Both the position numbers and the translations under genes were made by a program. A DNA stretch of 64,000 nt from Variovorax sp. N23 (lineage in GTDB: Bacteria; Pseudomonadota; Gammaproteobacteria; Burkholderiales; Burkholderiaceae_C), in contig NZ_JAOOPY010000019.1 in the NCBI RefSeq assembly GCF_025486315.1, forward strand, positions 31,021-95,020, read 5' to 3'. Every line of letters starts with the position of its first letter. Within the stretch, counting starts at the first letter, position 1. The notes beneath the pieces were generated by a model that was not told the origin of the DNA, searched no databases, and saw only the letters and a program-made list of their open reading frames with translations. Below, in pieces: positions 46,037-54,514 of this stretch.

Positions 46037-46633
46037 TCAGACCGGATCGAGGAAGCGCAGGACGTCGACGAGGTGCTTCGTCTCGAAGTCCGACAGGGCG
46101 TGGTCGCCGCCTTCGAGCAGGCGCACGCGGCTGCCCGGGTAGCGGGCCGACATCTCGCGCCAGTCCAGCACCTCGTCGCCCTTGGCGACGATGGCGAAGA
46201 CGCGTTCGGGCCGGTCGACCGGCCCGATTTCCAGCGTGCGCAGCTCCTCGATGAACGCCGGCTGGAAATAGAAATGCTGCGCCGGGTCGTGCCACGCCGT
46301 CTGGTCGCCGATGTGGCGCGCCAGGTCGCGTGCCGGGTCGACGGCCGGGTTCAGCAGCACCGCCGGGCAGCCCGTCATGGCGGCCACGTAGGTCGCGTAG
46401 AAGCCGCCCAGCGAGGAGCCGATGACCGCCATCGTGTCGCGCGGCCAGGGCGCGATGCCCCGCATCACCAGGTCCATCGCTTCGCGCGGCGAGGGCGGCA
46501 GTTGCGGGCACCACCAGTGCACGCCGGGGTGGCGTTGCGCCACCCGCTCGGCCATCAGGCGCGCCTTCATCGACTGGGGCGACGAGCGGAAGCCGTGCAG
46601 GTAGAGGAGGTGGGTGGTGGGCATCGTCGGCAT
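46037..46633 (-). CDS. YqiA/YcfP-type alpha/beta-hydrolase esterase
   Basis: A small hydrolase of about 198 residues with LLYLHGFRSSPQS at the N-terminus, the nucleophile GSSLGGFYA, and the late Asp (KGDEVLDW) and His (GGDHALSDF) of the triad. The family includes E. coli YqiA, an esterase on short acyl chains. Two ATGs are possible: 46633 and 46624. A TAGCAT -10-like hexamer overlaps the first and lies 7 nt before the second, which favours the shorter form. Confidence 0.85.
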   Translation of the reverse strand: MPTMPTTHLLYLHGFRSSPQSMKARLMAERVAQRHPGVHWWCPQLPPSPREAMDLVMRGIAPWPRDTMAVIGSSLGGFYATYVAAMTGCPAVLLNPAVDPARDLARHIGDQTAWHDPAQHFYFQPAFIEELRTLEIGPVDRPERVFAIVAKGDEVLDWREMSARYPGSRVRLLEGGDHALSDFETKHLVDVLRFLDPV

Positions 46634-46656
46634 GCTAACCGCGGCGTTGCGCGGAA

Positions 46657-46682
46657 CGAAAAAGCCCCGCCGAGGCGGGGCC
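46657..46682 (-). terminator. intrinsic terminator after the large lipoprotein gene
   Basis: GCCCCGCC and GGCGGGGC (46664-46681) form an 8-bp GC stem with a 2-nt minimal loop. Read on the minus strand it is followed by a run of five U (46659-46663). It lies 20 bp past the lipoprotein stop, and read-through would enter the esterase gene. Confidence 0.85.
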
Positions 46683-46702
46683 GTGGCGAGGTCAGCGTGC
46701 GA

Positions 46703-48787
46703 TCACTGCAGCTTGTAAGTGGCGAACTTCTTGCTCACTTCGACCTGCCGGGTGTTGCGGGCCCACAGCTCGAACATGTTCATCGTGGTGCCTTGCGCAT
46801 ACTGGGTCGGCGATGTCGCGTCGCAATGCGTGTCCGACGCGCCTTGCGTCGAGCAATACAGCTTCGCCTTGCGCGCCGTGATCGACACGCCGGTGCTGTC
46901 GTTGTAACGCGTGCCCTGCGCATTGCCAACCGCCGGCGCGCGGCCGTAGGCGGACAGCGATGTCGGTGCCAGCGCTCCCCCAGGGACCACCCAGCCGGCC
47001 GTGTTGCCGGCGGCGCTGAAGTCGATGATGTTCGGCTCGGCTGGGTCGAGCGCACCGAATACCAGGTTCCCCGAGTTCGACGCGCCTGTCTCGGCGATGA
47101 GCTCGGCGCGCAGCGTCGGCGTCATGTCGACGAACACGAGCTGCTGGATCTCGGCGATCGATTGGGCGCGCGACAGGGTGCGGTAGCTCTGCACGACATT
47201 GGGCACTTGGGTGTCGACGTGGAAGAACTCCAGTTTCCAGACGCTCTGGTCCTGCAGGGCGCGCAGGCCGGCTTCGTCGTACTGCGGGCTGGCTGTGAAG
47301 AAGCTTTCCTTGTCGGCCGGATTGCCCGTCGTCGAACTGCTCTTGTAGGCGGCGGCCAGCCGATAGACGCTGCTGCCGGTAGCCGTGCCGTTGTTCTGCG
47401 CGACCAGGTAGGACAGGCCGCCGGTCGGCACATAGGTGAGCTGGCTGCCGAACGGGGTCGTGACGACCACCTTGGAGAACACCGAGGCGCCGCCCACGAG
47501 CCGGTTGTCGATGCTGATGTTGTAGCCCGTGGTGAACGAGCTGAACGCCGGCGTGTTGATCAGGTCGCGGTCTTCCGAGAACGGACGCACGCTCGCGCTG
47601 TAGGTGTTGCCGTTGCCCACCAGCTTGAGCGTGCCGTTCACGTTGCGTGCGATGAGCGTGTCGTTTTCGGCGTTGCCGGTGCTGTCCACCCAGCGGTAGC
47701 TCATCACGACGTCGCCATTGGTGCGGAGGAACTCGAAGTTGCCGCGCTCCCACTTCAGACCTGTGGCACCGCTGCGGAACAGGCTGGCGTAGGCGCCGCG
47801 GTTGTTGGCGTCGCGGCCGACGTTGTTGCCATTGTTCTGGAAGGTGGCCGGGTCGTCGTTGAGGAACATGCCTCGGCAGACCGGCGCCACGACGTTGGCG
47901 GCAGTGCCGATGACCGCGCCGTTGTCGTTGCCGTTCGTGACGCGCTGGGAGGCGGGCAGGGCGTAGCAGGCGGTCATGCGTTCGAACAGGCCGGCCACCA
48001 TCGCGGGGGATGGAATCGCATCGAGTTGCGCCGCGGTCACCGCGGGCAACGTCGGCACGGCCGTCGCGTCGCTGCGGAAGCTGATGGACATCGGGGCGGC
48101 ATCGGCCGTCGCGGGCTGGGCCTTGACGGTGATCTCGATATTGGCAGCCGTGCCGTCGGGCCGCACGCTCACCGAGATGGCGTCGAGCACCTTGTCCTGG
48201 CCGGTGCCGTCGGCGACGAAGACACCGGACATCGGGTCGATCGTCACGTTCAGTGCGCTCAGCAGCGGCTGCAGCGCGGTGAGGAGTTCGCTCACCTGCG
48301 CCTGGATGGTCGTGGCCGTCACGCTCTCGGGGCGGGTGGTGATGGCGCCGGCCAGGCTGGCCGGGTTGCCGTCCGGCGACAGTTGCGAGACGACGATGGT
48401 CGTCAGCGGCGTGACGTTGGCCGTGCCGCTGCCCGCGCTGGCCGTGGTGCTGTAGAAGCTCAACTCGTCGCGGCTCGCCTTGATGACCAGCGGGGCCTTG
48501 GTGCCGAGGGGCAGCGTGCAGTTGTAGGCGCCCTTGTCGTCAGTCTGGGTCGTGCACACCGTGACACCGGTCTGGTCGGTGACGGTGACGGTGGCGCCGG
48601 CAAAGGCCGCGCCGGTGGCGGCCACGCCGCTCAGGGTGGCCTGGGTCGCGACCGGCTCGGTGACCGGGGGCGTCGTTCCCGTGCCTGTTCCCGAAGCCGA
48701 TCCGCTGTTTCCTCCCCCACCGCATGCGGCAAGCGACAGCAAAATAGCAGCCGCCAGGCCCGCACGGGTCTTCTTGTTCATCGTCAT
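46703..48787 (-). CDS. large lipoprotein with carboxypeptidase-regulatory-like domain
   Basis: The N-terminus is a lipoprotein signal peptide (MTMNKKTRAGLAAAILLSLAAC) with lipobox LAAC and acceptor Cys22, followed by a Gly/Ser/Thr linker. Residues about 50-125 resemble a carboxypeptidase-regulatory/Ig-like repeat (GVAATGAAFAGATVTVTDQTG ... DDKGAYNCTLP). The remaining 550 residues have Ser/Thr/Asn-rich, probably beta-rich, sequence I do not recognise. It is likely anchored in the outer membrane. The gene is divergent from a two-component system, with 141 bp between starts, and ends at a strong terminator. AAGGA precedes the start. Confidence 0.75.
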   Translation of the reverse strand: MTMNKKTRAGLAAAILLSLAACGGGGNSGSASGTGTGTTPPVTEPVATQATLSGVAATGAAFAGATVTVTDQTGVTVCTTQTDDKGAYNCTLPLGTKAPLVIKASRDELSFYSTTASAGSGTANVTPLTTIVVSQLSPDGNPASLAGAITTRPESVTATTIQAQVSELLTALQPLLSALNVTIDPMSGVFVADGTGQDKVLDAISVSVRPDGTAANIEITVKAQPATADAAPMSISFRSDATAVPTLPAVTAAQLDAIPSPAMVAGLFERMTACYALPASQRVTNGNDNGAVIGTAANVVAPVCRGMFLNDDPATFQNNGNNVGRDANNRGAYASLFRSGATGLKWERGNFEFLRTNGDVVMSYRWVDSTGNAENDTLIARNVNGTLKLVGNGNTYSASVRPFSEDRDLINTPAFSSFTTGYNISIDNRLVGGASVFSKVVVTTPFGSQLTYVPTGGLSYLVAQNNGTATGSSVYRLAAAYKSSSTTGNPADKESFFTASPQYDEAGLRALQDQSVWKLEFFHVDTQVPNVVQSYRTLSRAQSIAEIQQLVFVDMTPTLRAELIAETGASNSGNLVFGALDPAEPNIIDFSAAGNTAGWVVPGGALAPTSLSAYGRAPAVGNAQGTRYNDSTGVSITARKAKLYCSTQGASDTHCDATSPTQYAQGTTMNMFELWARNTRQVEVSKKFATYKLQ

Positions 48788-48914
48788 CTCTCGGTCCTTT
48801 GATTGATTCGTTACGAGGTCGTTACATGCGACGGGCGCCAGTGTCTGCGTCGTGGCCGCGTGGCACATCCCATGAATCAGTGAGTCATCAAAGATTTCCA
48901 GGTGTTTCGCGGCG

Positions 48915-48920
48915 TATGCT
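48915..48920 (+). promoter_or_regulatory. -10-like element of the response regulator gene
   Basis: TATGCT ends 8 nt before ATG 48929. No Shine-Dalgarno sequence is present between them. The match is moderate (4 of 6) and no -35 is clear. Confidence 0.35.
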
Positions 48921-48928
48921 TCGCGCCC

Positions 48929-49672
48929 ATGCATACCGAGGTATCAACCGGGCCGGGGAGGCCGTTCAGGGTGCTGGTCGTGGAGGACGACGTGCGGGCG
49001 CGCGGCTTTTTCGAGCAGAGCGTGCGCGCGAGCGACCGTCTTCGGTGGATGGCCGGCCTCGGGACGGTGCGTGAGGCGCTGGAATGGCTGGCCACGTCAA
49101 CCGAAGCGCCGGACGTCCTGCTGGCCGATCTCGGCCTGCCCGACGGCAGCGGACTCGACGTGATCCGCGCGGCGGTGGCCCGCTTCCCGCAGTGCGAGCC
49201 GCTGGTGATCTCGGTGTTCGGCGACGAGGACAACGTGCTGGCGAGCATCGAGGCCGGCGCCGTCGGCTACCTGCACAAGGACGCACCGCCGGAGGACATC
49301 GCGCAGACCATCCTCGAGATGAAGGCGGGCGCATCGCCCATCTCGCCCATGATCGCGCGCCGCGTGCTGGCCAAGTACCGCCTCCTGCAGTCTGCGGCCA
49401 GCGCCGGTGCACGTGCCGATTGGCCGGCGGACCTCGCTCCGCCGGCCGCACCGAAGGCCGATGCGCCGACGTTGCTGTCGGCGCGCGAGCAGGAGGTGCT
49501 GGCCCTCATCGCCCGCGGCTTCTCGTACGCGGAGATCGCCCGGCTCAAGTCGCTGAGCGTGCACACGGTGCAGACGCACATCAAGAACCTCTACGGCAAG
49601 CTGGCGGTGCATTCGAAGAACGAGGCCGTCTTCGAGGCGACGCGGCTCGGCCTGCTGCGCCACCCCGGCTGA
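48929..49672 (+). CDS. NarL/LuxR-type response regulator
   Basis: The receiver domain (about 12-125) has VVEDD, the phospho-acceptor Asp in LLADLGLPDGSG and the Lys in LHKDAPP. A linker leads to a LuxR-type helix-turn-helix (LSAREQEVLALIARGFSYAEIARLKSLSVHTVQTHIKNL). It has 247 residues from ATG 48929; GTG 48902 would add nine. It lies 13 bp before its likely kinase and is divergent from the large lipoprotein gene, a candidate target. Confidence 0.92.
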   Translation: MHTEVSTGPGRPFRVLVVEDDVRARGFFEQSVRASDRLRWMAGLGTVREALEWLATSTEAPDVLLADLGLPDGSGLDVIRAAVARFPQCEPLVISVFGDEDNVLASIEAGAVGYLHKDAPPEDIAQTILEMKAGASPISPMIARRVLAKYRLLQSAASAGARADWPADLAPPAAPKADAPTLLSAREQEVLALIARGFSYAEIARLKSLSVHTVQTHIKNLYGKLAVHSKNEAVFEATRLGLLRHPG

Positions 49673-49685
49673 GGGGGCGCTACCG

Positions 49686-51521
49686 ATGAGGGCGATGCTG
49701 CGATGGGTCTTCCTGGCGTTCGTGGCGCTGTGGGGTGGCCTTGCCGCGGCCGCCGCGCCGGATGCGGCCTTGCTGGCCCTGCGCGAGGGCACGGTGGTCA
49801 GCACCGTCGATGGCCACACCCGCGAAGAAGCTGCCATGCTGCCTTACCACTGGGACCGCATGCACAAGGGCCGGCCGGGCGAAGCGCGCTTCACGCTGCC
49901 CTTCAGCCTGGCGGAGACGCCGGGCGAGCCGTGGGGCCTGTTCATCCCGCGCGTCGGCAGCGCCTTCGATGTCGCGTTGAACGGCCATGTGCTGCAGACC
50001 TACGGCGACCTCGCACGCCCCAACGGCGCCGACTACGCCAAGGCGCCGGTCTACCTGCCGATACCGGCGCACCTGCTGCGTCCGGGGGAGAACCTGCTGC
50101 AGATCCGTATCCGCGCCGACTCGGGCCGTCGCGCGGGGCTGGCGGTCCCGACGATCGGGCCGGCGGAGCCGGTTCGCGGCAGCCTGTTCGCGTCCGCGTA
50201 TGCCTGGCGCTTCACGGGTTCCGTGCTCCTGTCGGCCTTCAGCATCGTGGTTGGCGCCATCTCCCTGGCGCTGTGGTTCACGCAGGCCGACACGACCGGC
50301 GCAGGCCCGCCCCGCCGCGAGCACCTGTACCTGTGGGCGGCGCTGGCGGAATTCTGCTGGGCGCTGCGGGTGGCCGACGGCGCCATCCGCGAGCCGCCCC
50401 TGCCCTGGGTCGCCTGGGGCGTACTCATGGCGGCCTGCTATTCCGGATGGGCCCGTTCCTGCATCATGTTCTGCCAGCACCTCGCCGGCTGGCACGACCG
50501 GCCGGGCACGCAGTGGCTGCGGCGTGCGGCAGCCGTGATCTTCACGATGCCGGTGCTTGCATGCTACGTCGCTCTGACGCGGGCCGAGCCCCTCTGGCTG
50601 ACCGCCTGGCTGGCACTGGAGATCGCGGTGGTAACGGCGTACGTGCTCTTCTTCGTCGGCGCGACGCTCCGGCGGCCGACCGCTCCGCGGATGCTGGTGG
50701 CGTCGGCATTGGTTCTTACCCTGGTGGTGGCGGCGCGCGACTGGTTCGTCATCCGCGTCAGCGACGCCTACGGCGACACCACGTGGGTTCGCTACACCTC
50801 GCTGTTCTTCGGCATGGCGCTGCTGGGCATCGTGCTGATGCGTTTCCGCGAGGCCAGTGCCCAGTCGCGCGACCTGCTGCGCACGCTCGCCGCGCGCGTG
50901 GCCGACCGCGAGCGCGAACTGGCGTCGGTCTATGGCCACCTCGAGCAGGCCGCGCGCGAACAGGAGCGCACGCGGGAGCGCGAGCGCATCCTGCGCGACA
51001 TGCACGACGGCGTCGGCTCGCACATCAACTCGGCAATCCGTCAGCTGCAGTCCGGCCAGGCCAGCCAGCCGGAGGTACTGCGCACGCTGCGCGATTCGCT
51101 GGACCAGCTGAAGCTGTCGATCGACGCGATCCAGCTGCCGCCGGGTGACGTGCAGGGTTTGCTGGCCGGCCTGCGCTATCGGCTCGAGCCCCGTTTTGCC
51201 GGCGCCGGGCTGGGCCTGGAATGGGCGGTGGACGAACTGCCGGCCCTGCCCCGGCTGGACGCACCCTTGATGCGGCAGCTGCAGTTCCTCCTCTTCGAAG
51301 CCGTGTCGAACGTGCTGCAGCACGCGCAGGCGCGCCTCCTGCGGATCGAGGCGTCGATGGCGAGCGCCGGGCTGCGCATCCGGGTGATCGACGACGGCGT
51401 CGGCTTCGACACGGCGCGGGTGCCGCGCGCCCTCGCGTTGCGGGCGGAAGCGATCGGCGCCGCGATCGACGTCCAAAGCCGACCCGGCCGCACGGTCGTC
51501 CAGGTCGATTTCGGCGGATGA
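49686..51521 (+). CDS. 7TM-type sensor histidine kinase (HisKA_3)
   Basis: A signal-like N-terminus precedes a periplasmic beta domain (about 25-165, resembling 7TMR-DISM extracellular domains). Seven hydrophobic segments (about 170-395) follow, then a coiled segment and a NarX-type kinase core. The phospho-donor is His440 in ILRDMHDGVGSHI. The ATPase N box is LFEAVSNVLQHAQA and the G1 box is IDDGVGFD. The G2 region is short and lacks a clear GLG motif, so nucleotide-lid function may differ. It pairs with the regulator just upstream. The ligand is unknown; DISM domains often bind carbohydrates. Confidence 0.88.
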   Translation: MRAMLRWVFLAFVALWGGLAAAAAPDAALLALREGTVVSTVDGHTREEAAMLPYHWDRMHKGRPGEARFTLPFSLAETPGEPWGLFIPRVGSAFDVALNGHVLQTYGDLARPNGADYAKAPVYLPIPAHLLRPGENLLQIRIRADSGRRAGLAVPTIGPAEPVRGSLFASAYAWRFTGSVLLSAFSIVVGAISLALWFTQADTTGAGPPRREHLYLWAALAEFCWALRVADGAIREPPLPWVAWGVLMAACYSGWARSCIMFCQHLAGWHDRPGTQWLRRAAAVIFTMPVLACYVALTRAEPLWLTAWLALEIAVVTAYVLFFVGATLRRPTAPRMLVASALVLTLVVAARDWFVIRVSDAYGDTTWVRYTSLFFGMALLGIVLMRFREASAQSRDLLRTLAARVADRERELASVYGHLEQAAREQERTRERERILRDMHDGVGSHINSAIRQLQSGQASQPEVLRTLRDSLDQLKLSIDAIQLPPGDVQGLLAGLRYRLEPRFAGAGLGLEWAVDELPALPRLDAPLMRQLQFLLFEAVSNVLQHAQARLLRIEASMASAGLRIRVIDDGVGFDTARVPRALALRAEAIGAAIDVQSRPGRTVVQVDFGG

Positions 51522-51536
51522 CGCGGCGCGCGCGTC

Positions 51537-51542
51537 GATAAT
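51537..51542 (+). promoter_or_regulatory. -10 element of rodA, 8 nt before its start
   Basis: GATAAT (5 of 6) ends 8 nt before ATG 51551, inside a GCGCG...CGCGC dyad, much as at dapF. It begins 16 bp after the kinase stop and gives rodA its own promoter. No Shine-Dalgarno sequence is seen. Confidence 0.5.
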
Positions 51543-51550
51543 CCGCGCCC

Positions 51551-52705
51551 ATGTCGGCCGTCTTCAACCAACCCTCGTTCGCGCGCCGCATCGCGCCCAT
51601 CTTCCAGGGCTTCGACGGCTTCCTCGCGTTCGCGGTGTTTCTGCTGGCCTGCGCCGGCCTGCTGACGATGTACTCGTCGGGTTACGACCATGGCTCGCGC
51701 TTCCTGGACCACGGTCGCAACATGCTGCTGGCGGGCTTCATCATGTTCGTGGTGGCGCAGGTGCCGCCGCAGCGGCTGATGCATTTCGCGGTGCCGCTGT
51801 ACACGGTGGGCGTGGCGCTGCTGATCGCGGTGGCCATCTTCGGCATCACCAAGAAGGGCGCCAGGCGCTGGATCAACGTGGGCATGGTGATCCAGCCCAG
51901 CGAGATCCTGAAGATCGCCATGCCGCTGATGCTGGCCTGGTGGTTCCAGCGGCGCGAGGGGCAGTTGCGGCCGCTTGATTTCGTGGTGGCGACGGTGCTG
52001 CTGGCGGTGCCGATCGGCCTGATCATGAAGCAGCCCGACCTCGGCACCGCGCTGCTGGTGCTGGCCGCCGGGATGTCGGTGATCTTCTTCGCCGGCCTGA
52101 GCTGGAAGCTGATCGTGCCGCCGGTGCTGATCGGCGTGGTGGCGGTCACCCTGATCGTCGGCTTCGAGTCGCGGCTGTGCGCCGACGGCGTCGACTGGCG
52201 GGTGCTGCACGACTACCAGAAGCAGCGCGTGTGTACGCTGCTCGACCCCACCAAGGACCCGCTGGGCAAGGGCTTCCACATCATCCAGGGGATGATTGCC
52301 ATCGGCTCGGGCGGCGTGGGCGGCAAGGGCTTCATGCAGGGCACGCAGACGCACCTGGAGTTCATCCCCGAGCGCACCACCGACTTCATCTTCGCCGCCT
52401 ACTCCGAGGAGTTCGGCCTGGCGGGCAATCTGTTCCTGATCAGCGCCTTCATCTTCCTGATCTTCCGCGGCCTGGCGATCGCCATGGATGCGCCCACGCT
52501 GTTCTCGCGCCTGCTGGCCGGGGCGGTGACCATGATCTTCTTCACCTACGCCTTCGTGAACATGGGCATGGTCAGCGGCATCCTGCCCGTGGTGGGGGTG
52601 CCGCTGCCCTTCATCAGCTATGGCGGCACGGCGATGGTCACGCTGGGGCTGGCGCTGGGCATCCTGATGTCGATCTCGCGCGCCAAGAAACTGGCGCAGA
52701 GTTGA
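51551..52705 (+). CDS. rodA: elongation peptidoglycan polymerase RodA
   Basis: A SEDS glycosyltransferase of 384 residues with about 10 membrane helices. SEDS motifs include KGARRWINVG, QPSEILKIAMPLMLAWW, KQPDLGTALLVLAAG, PERTTDFIFAAYSEEFG and LPFISYGGTAMV. The extended loop with KDPLGKGFHIIQGMIAIGSGG is RodA-like rather than FtsW-like. It normally lies beside mrdA (PBP2) and mreBCD; here it stands alone after a two-component system, followed by a repeat and tldD. Confidence 0.95.
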   Translation: MSAVFNQPSFARRIAPIFQGFDGFLAFAVFLLACAGLLTMYSSGYDHGSRFLDHGRNMLLAGFIMFVVAQVPPQRLMHFAVPLYTVGVALLIAVAIFGITKKGARRWINVGMVIQPSEILKIAMPLMLAWWFQRREGQLRPLDFVVATVLLAVPIGLIMKQPDLGTALLVLAAGMSVIFFAGLSWKLIVPPVLIGVVAVTLIVGFESRLCADGVDWRVLHDYQKQRVCTLLDPTKDPLGKGFHIIQGMIAIGSGGVGGKGFMQGTQTHLEFIPERTTDFIFAAYSEEFGLAGNLFLISAFIFLIFRGLAIAMDAPTLFSRLLAGAVTMIFFTYAFVNMGMVSGILPVVGVPLPFISYGGTAMVTLGLALGILMSISRAKKLAQS

Positions 52706-52729
52706 GCCGACAGCCCCCTTCGCGGAATG

Positions 52730-52816
52730 CCGCGGATCCGGCTCTGCCGGTCCGCACGCATTGCCCCCGGTAGGGAGTGGGCGAAGCGGACACGAAGTGC
52801 CGCGCAGCCTGGGGGC
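52730..52816. repeat. GC-rich dispersed repeat between rodA and tldD
   Basis: The first part (52730-52750) matches the reverse complement of 16595-16615 at 19 of 21 bases. The second part runs from ATTGCCCCC (52760) to GGGGGC (52811-52816), inverted ends that flank GCGG and CCGC arms. The right edge leads directly into the AATAAT -10-like element of tldD. This type of element is familiar from Comamonadaceae intergenic regions. Confidence 0.7.
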
Positions 52817-52820
52817 GAGC

Positions 52821-52826
52821 AATAAT
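52821..52826 (+). promoter_or_regulatory. -10 element of tldD at the repeat edge
   Basis: AATAAT ends 6 nt before ATG 52833, again with no Shine-Dalgarno sequence. It directly adjoins the dispersed repeat, so the repeat may have supplied part of the promoter. Confidence 0.45.
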
Positions 52827-52832
52827 GGTTTC

Positions 52833-54293
52833 ATGATCTCCCGCGAACCCACCATCGAACGCCTCGCCATTGCGCAGCAGTTGCTGCTCACGCCCTTCGG
52901 ACTCGACGAGTCCCACCTCGGCAAGGCGCTCGCCGAGATCAAGGCCCACCAGGTCGACGACGCCGACCTCTACTTCCAGTACACCCGCAGCGAAGGCTGG
53001 AGCCTGGAGGAGGGCATCGTCAAGACCGGCAGCTTCAGCATCGACCAGGGCGTCGGCGTGCGGGCGGTGAGCGGCGAGAAGACGGCCTTCGCCTATTCCG
53101 ACGACATCTCCGAAGCCTCGCTGCTCGACGCGGCGCGCACGGTGCGCGCGATCTCGTCGGCGGCGCGCGGTGGCCGGGCCAAGGTGCCGACGCGCAAGAT
53201 CGCCTCGAGCCGCTCGCTCTACAACGGGGTCGACCCGATCTCCACGCTCGACAGCACCGCCAAGGTGAAGCTGCTGGAGAAGGTCGAGCAGCTGGCCCGC
53301 AGCCGCGACCCGCGCGTGGCGCAGGTCATGGCCGGCCTGGCCAGCGAGTACGACGTGGTGCTGGTGGCGCGTGCCGACGGCACGCTGGCGGCCGATGTGC
53401 GCCCGCTGGTGCGGCTGTCGGTGACGGTGATCGCCGAGCAGAACGGTCGCCGCGAGATCGGCTCCGGCGGTGGTGGCGGTCGCTTCGGCCTGGCCTACTT
53501 CGACGATGCGCACATCGCGGAATACGTCGACCACGCGGTCAAGGCCGCGCTGACCAACCTCGAGGCACGGCCCGCGCCGGCCGGTGAGATGACCGTCGTG
53601 CTCGGCTCCGGCTGGCCCGGCATCCTGCTGCACGAAGCCATCGGCCACGGGCTCGAGGGCGACTTCAACCGCAAGGGCTCGAGCGCCTTCGCCGGACGCA
53701 TTGGCCAGCGCGTGGCGGCCAAGGGCGTGACGGTGCTCGACGACGGCACCATCGCCGACCGCCGCGGCTCGCTCAACGTCGACGACGAGGGCAACGCCAG
53801 CCAGCGCAACGTGCTGATCGAGGACGGTATCCTCAAGGGCTACATCCAGGATTCGATGAACGCGCGCCTGATGGGCGTGAAGCCCACCGGCAACGGCCGC
53901 CGCGAAAGCTACGCCCACGTGCCGATGCCGCGCATGACCAACACCTACATGCTGGGCGGCGACAAGGACCCGCAGGAGATCGTCGCGAGCATCAAGAAGG
54001 GCCTGTACGCCACCAACTTCGGCGGCGGCCAGGTCGACATCACCAGCGGCAAGTTCGTCTTCTCGGCGAGCGAGGCCTACTGGGTCGAGAACGGCAAGAT
54101 CCAGTACCCGGTCAAGGGCGCGACCATCGTGGGCAACGGCCCCGATGCGCTCACGCGCGTGACCATGATCGGTAACGACATGGCGCTCGATTCCGGCGTC
54201 GGCACCTGCGGCAAGGAAGGCCAGAGCGTGCCGGTCGGCGTCGGCCAGCCGACGCTGCGCATCGACGGCCTGACGGTCGGCGGCACCGCCTGA
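52833..54293 (+). CDS. tldD: metalloprotease TldD
   Basis: TldD forms a heterodimeric zinc protease with TldE/PmbA that processes peptides such as microcins. The zinc motif HEAIGHGLEGD is present, as are the C-terminal glycine-rich segment and GTCGKEGQSVPVGVGQPTLRI. It has 486 residues, close to E. coli (481). The start is ATG 52833 (MISREPTIERLAIAQ); the frame upstream passes through the repeat. tldE/pmbA is not in the window. Confidence 0.95.
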   Translation: MISREPTIERLAIAQQLLLTPFGLDESHLGKALAEIKAHQVDDADLYFQYTRSEGWSLEEGIVKTGSFSIDQGVGVRAVSGEKTAFAYSDDISEASLLDAARTVRAISSAARGGRAKVPTRKIASSRSLYNGVDPISTLDSTAKVKLLEKVEQLARSRDPRVAQVMAGLASEYDVVLVARADGTLAADVRPLVRLSVTVIAEQNGRREIGSGGGGGRFGLAYFDDAHIAEYVDHAVKAALTNLEARPAPAGEMTVVLGSGWPGILLHEAIGHGLEGDFNRKGSSAFAGRIGQRVAAKGVTVLDDGTIADRRGSLNVDDEGNASQRNVLIEDGILKGYIQDSMNARLMGVKPTGNGRRESYAHVPMPRMTNTYMLGGDKDPQEIVASIKKGLYATNFGGGQVDITSGKFVFSASEAYWVENGKIQYPVKGATIVGNGPDALTRVTMIGNDMALDSGVGTCGKEGQSVPVGVGQPTLRIDGLTVGGTA

Positions 54294-54329
54294 AGCCGCC
54301 GCACAACGCTTTTCTTCCGAAACCCGTGC

Positions 54330-54335
54330 TACATT
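54330..54335 (+). promoter_or_regulatory. -10 element before the aroG leader peptide
   Basis: TACATT ends 8 nt before the leader ATG at 54344. The leader mRNA would then start at or just before its initiation codon. There is no Shine-Dalgarno sequence and no good -35. Confidence 0.45.
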
Positions 54336-54343
54336 CGGCCGTC

Positions 54344-54418
54344 ATGTCGCAACACGCCGCTTTCTACTTTTCGTACTTTTGGTTCCGGACCTCCGGCGGC
54401 CTAGAGGCGAGCGCGTAA
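54344..54418 (+). CDS. aromatic leader peptide of the aroG attenuator
   Basis: A 24-codon ORF with the core FYFSYFWF: four Phe, two Tyr and one Trp within eight codons (54362-54385), ending at TAA 54416-54418. This is the signature of ribosome-mediated attenuation, as in the Phe leader of E. coli pheA. It ends 22 bp before a strong terminator and 96 bp before the DAHP synthase gene. Because all three aromatic residues are present, shortage of any charged aromatic tRNA could stall the ribosome here. Confidence 0.85.
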   Translation: MSQHAAFYFSYFWFRTSGGLEASA

Positions 54419-54448
54419 GACAAACGTACACCCTCCAAAGACCGCCGG
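54355..54448 (+). promoter_or_regulatory. alternative RNA pairings of the aroG attenuator
   Basis: Segment 1, GCCGC (54356-54360), lies just before the aromatic codons and can pair with GCGGC (54396-54400). Segment 2, CCGGCGG (54393-54399), can instead pair with segment 3, CCGCCGG (54442-54448), which is the 5' arm of the terminator. A ribosome stalled on the aromatic codons would cover segment 1 and allow the 2:3 antiterminator; a ribosome at the stop codon would hinder segment 2 and let the terminator form. The logic is inferred from base complementarity. Confidence 0.65.
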
Positions 54449-54472
54449 CGCTCACGCCCCGGCGGTTTTTTT
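54441..54472 (+). terminator. attenuator terminator upstream of aroG
   Basis: ACCGCCGG (54441-54448) pairs perfectly with CCGGCGGT (54459-54466), with two further pairs inside the loop, and is followed by seven T (54466-54472). It lies between the leader peptide and aroG with no other gene to terminate, so it fits premature termination control. Confidence 0.9.
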
Positions 54473-54514
54473 ATGCCCTTTTGATCCCCGAACCTTAGAC
54501 CCAGGAGCCGCACG

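Noticed and set aside
42995..48802. A 1935-codon open frame on the plus strand
   Set aside because: It is antisense to the TonB-like, RNB, esterase and lipoprotein genes, all of which have clear domains or signals. Its translation is low-complexity Arg/Gly/His/Ala-rich, as expected for a shadow frame in GC-rich DNA.
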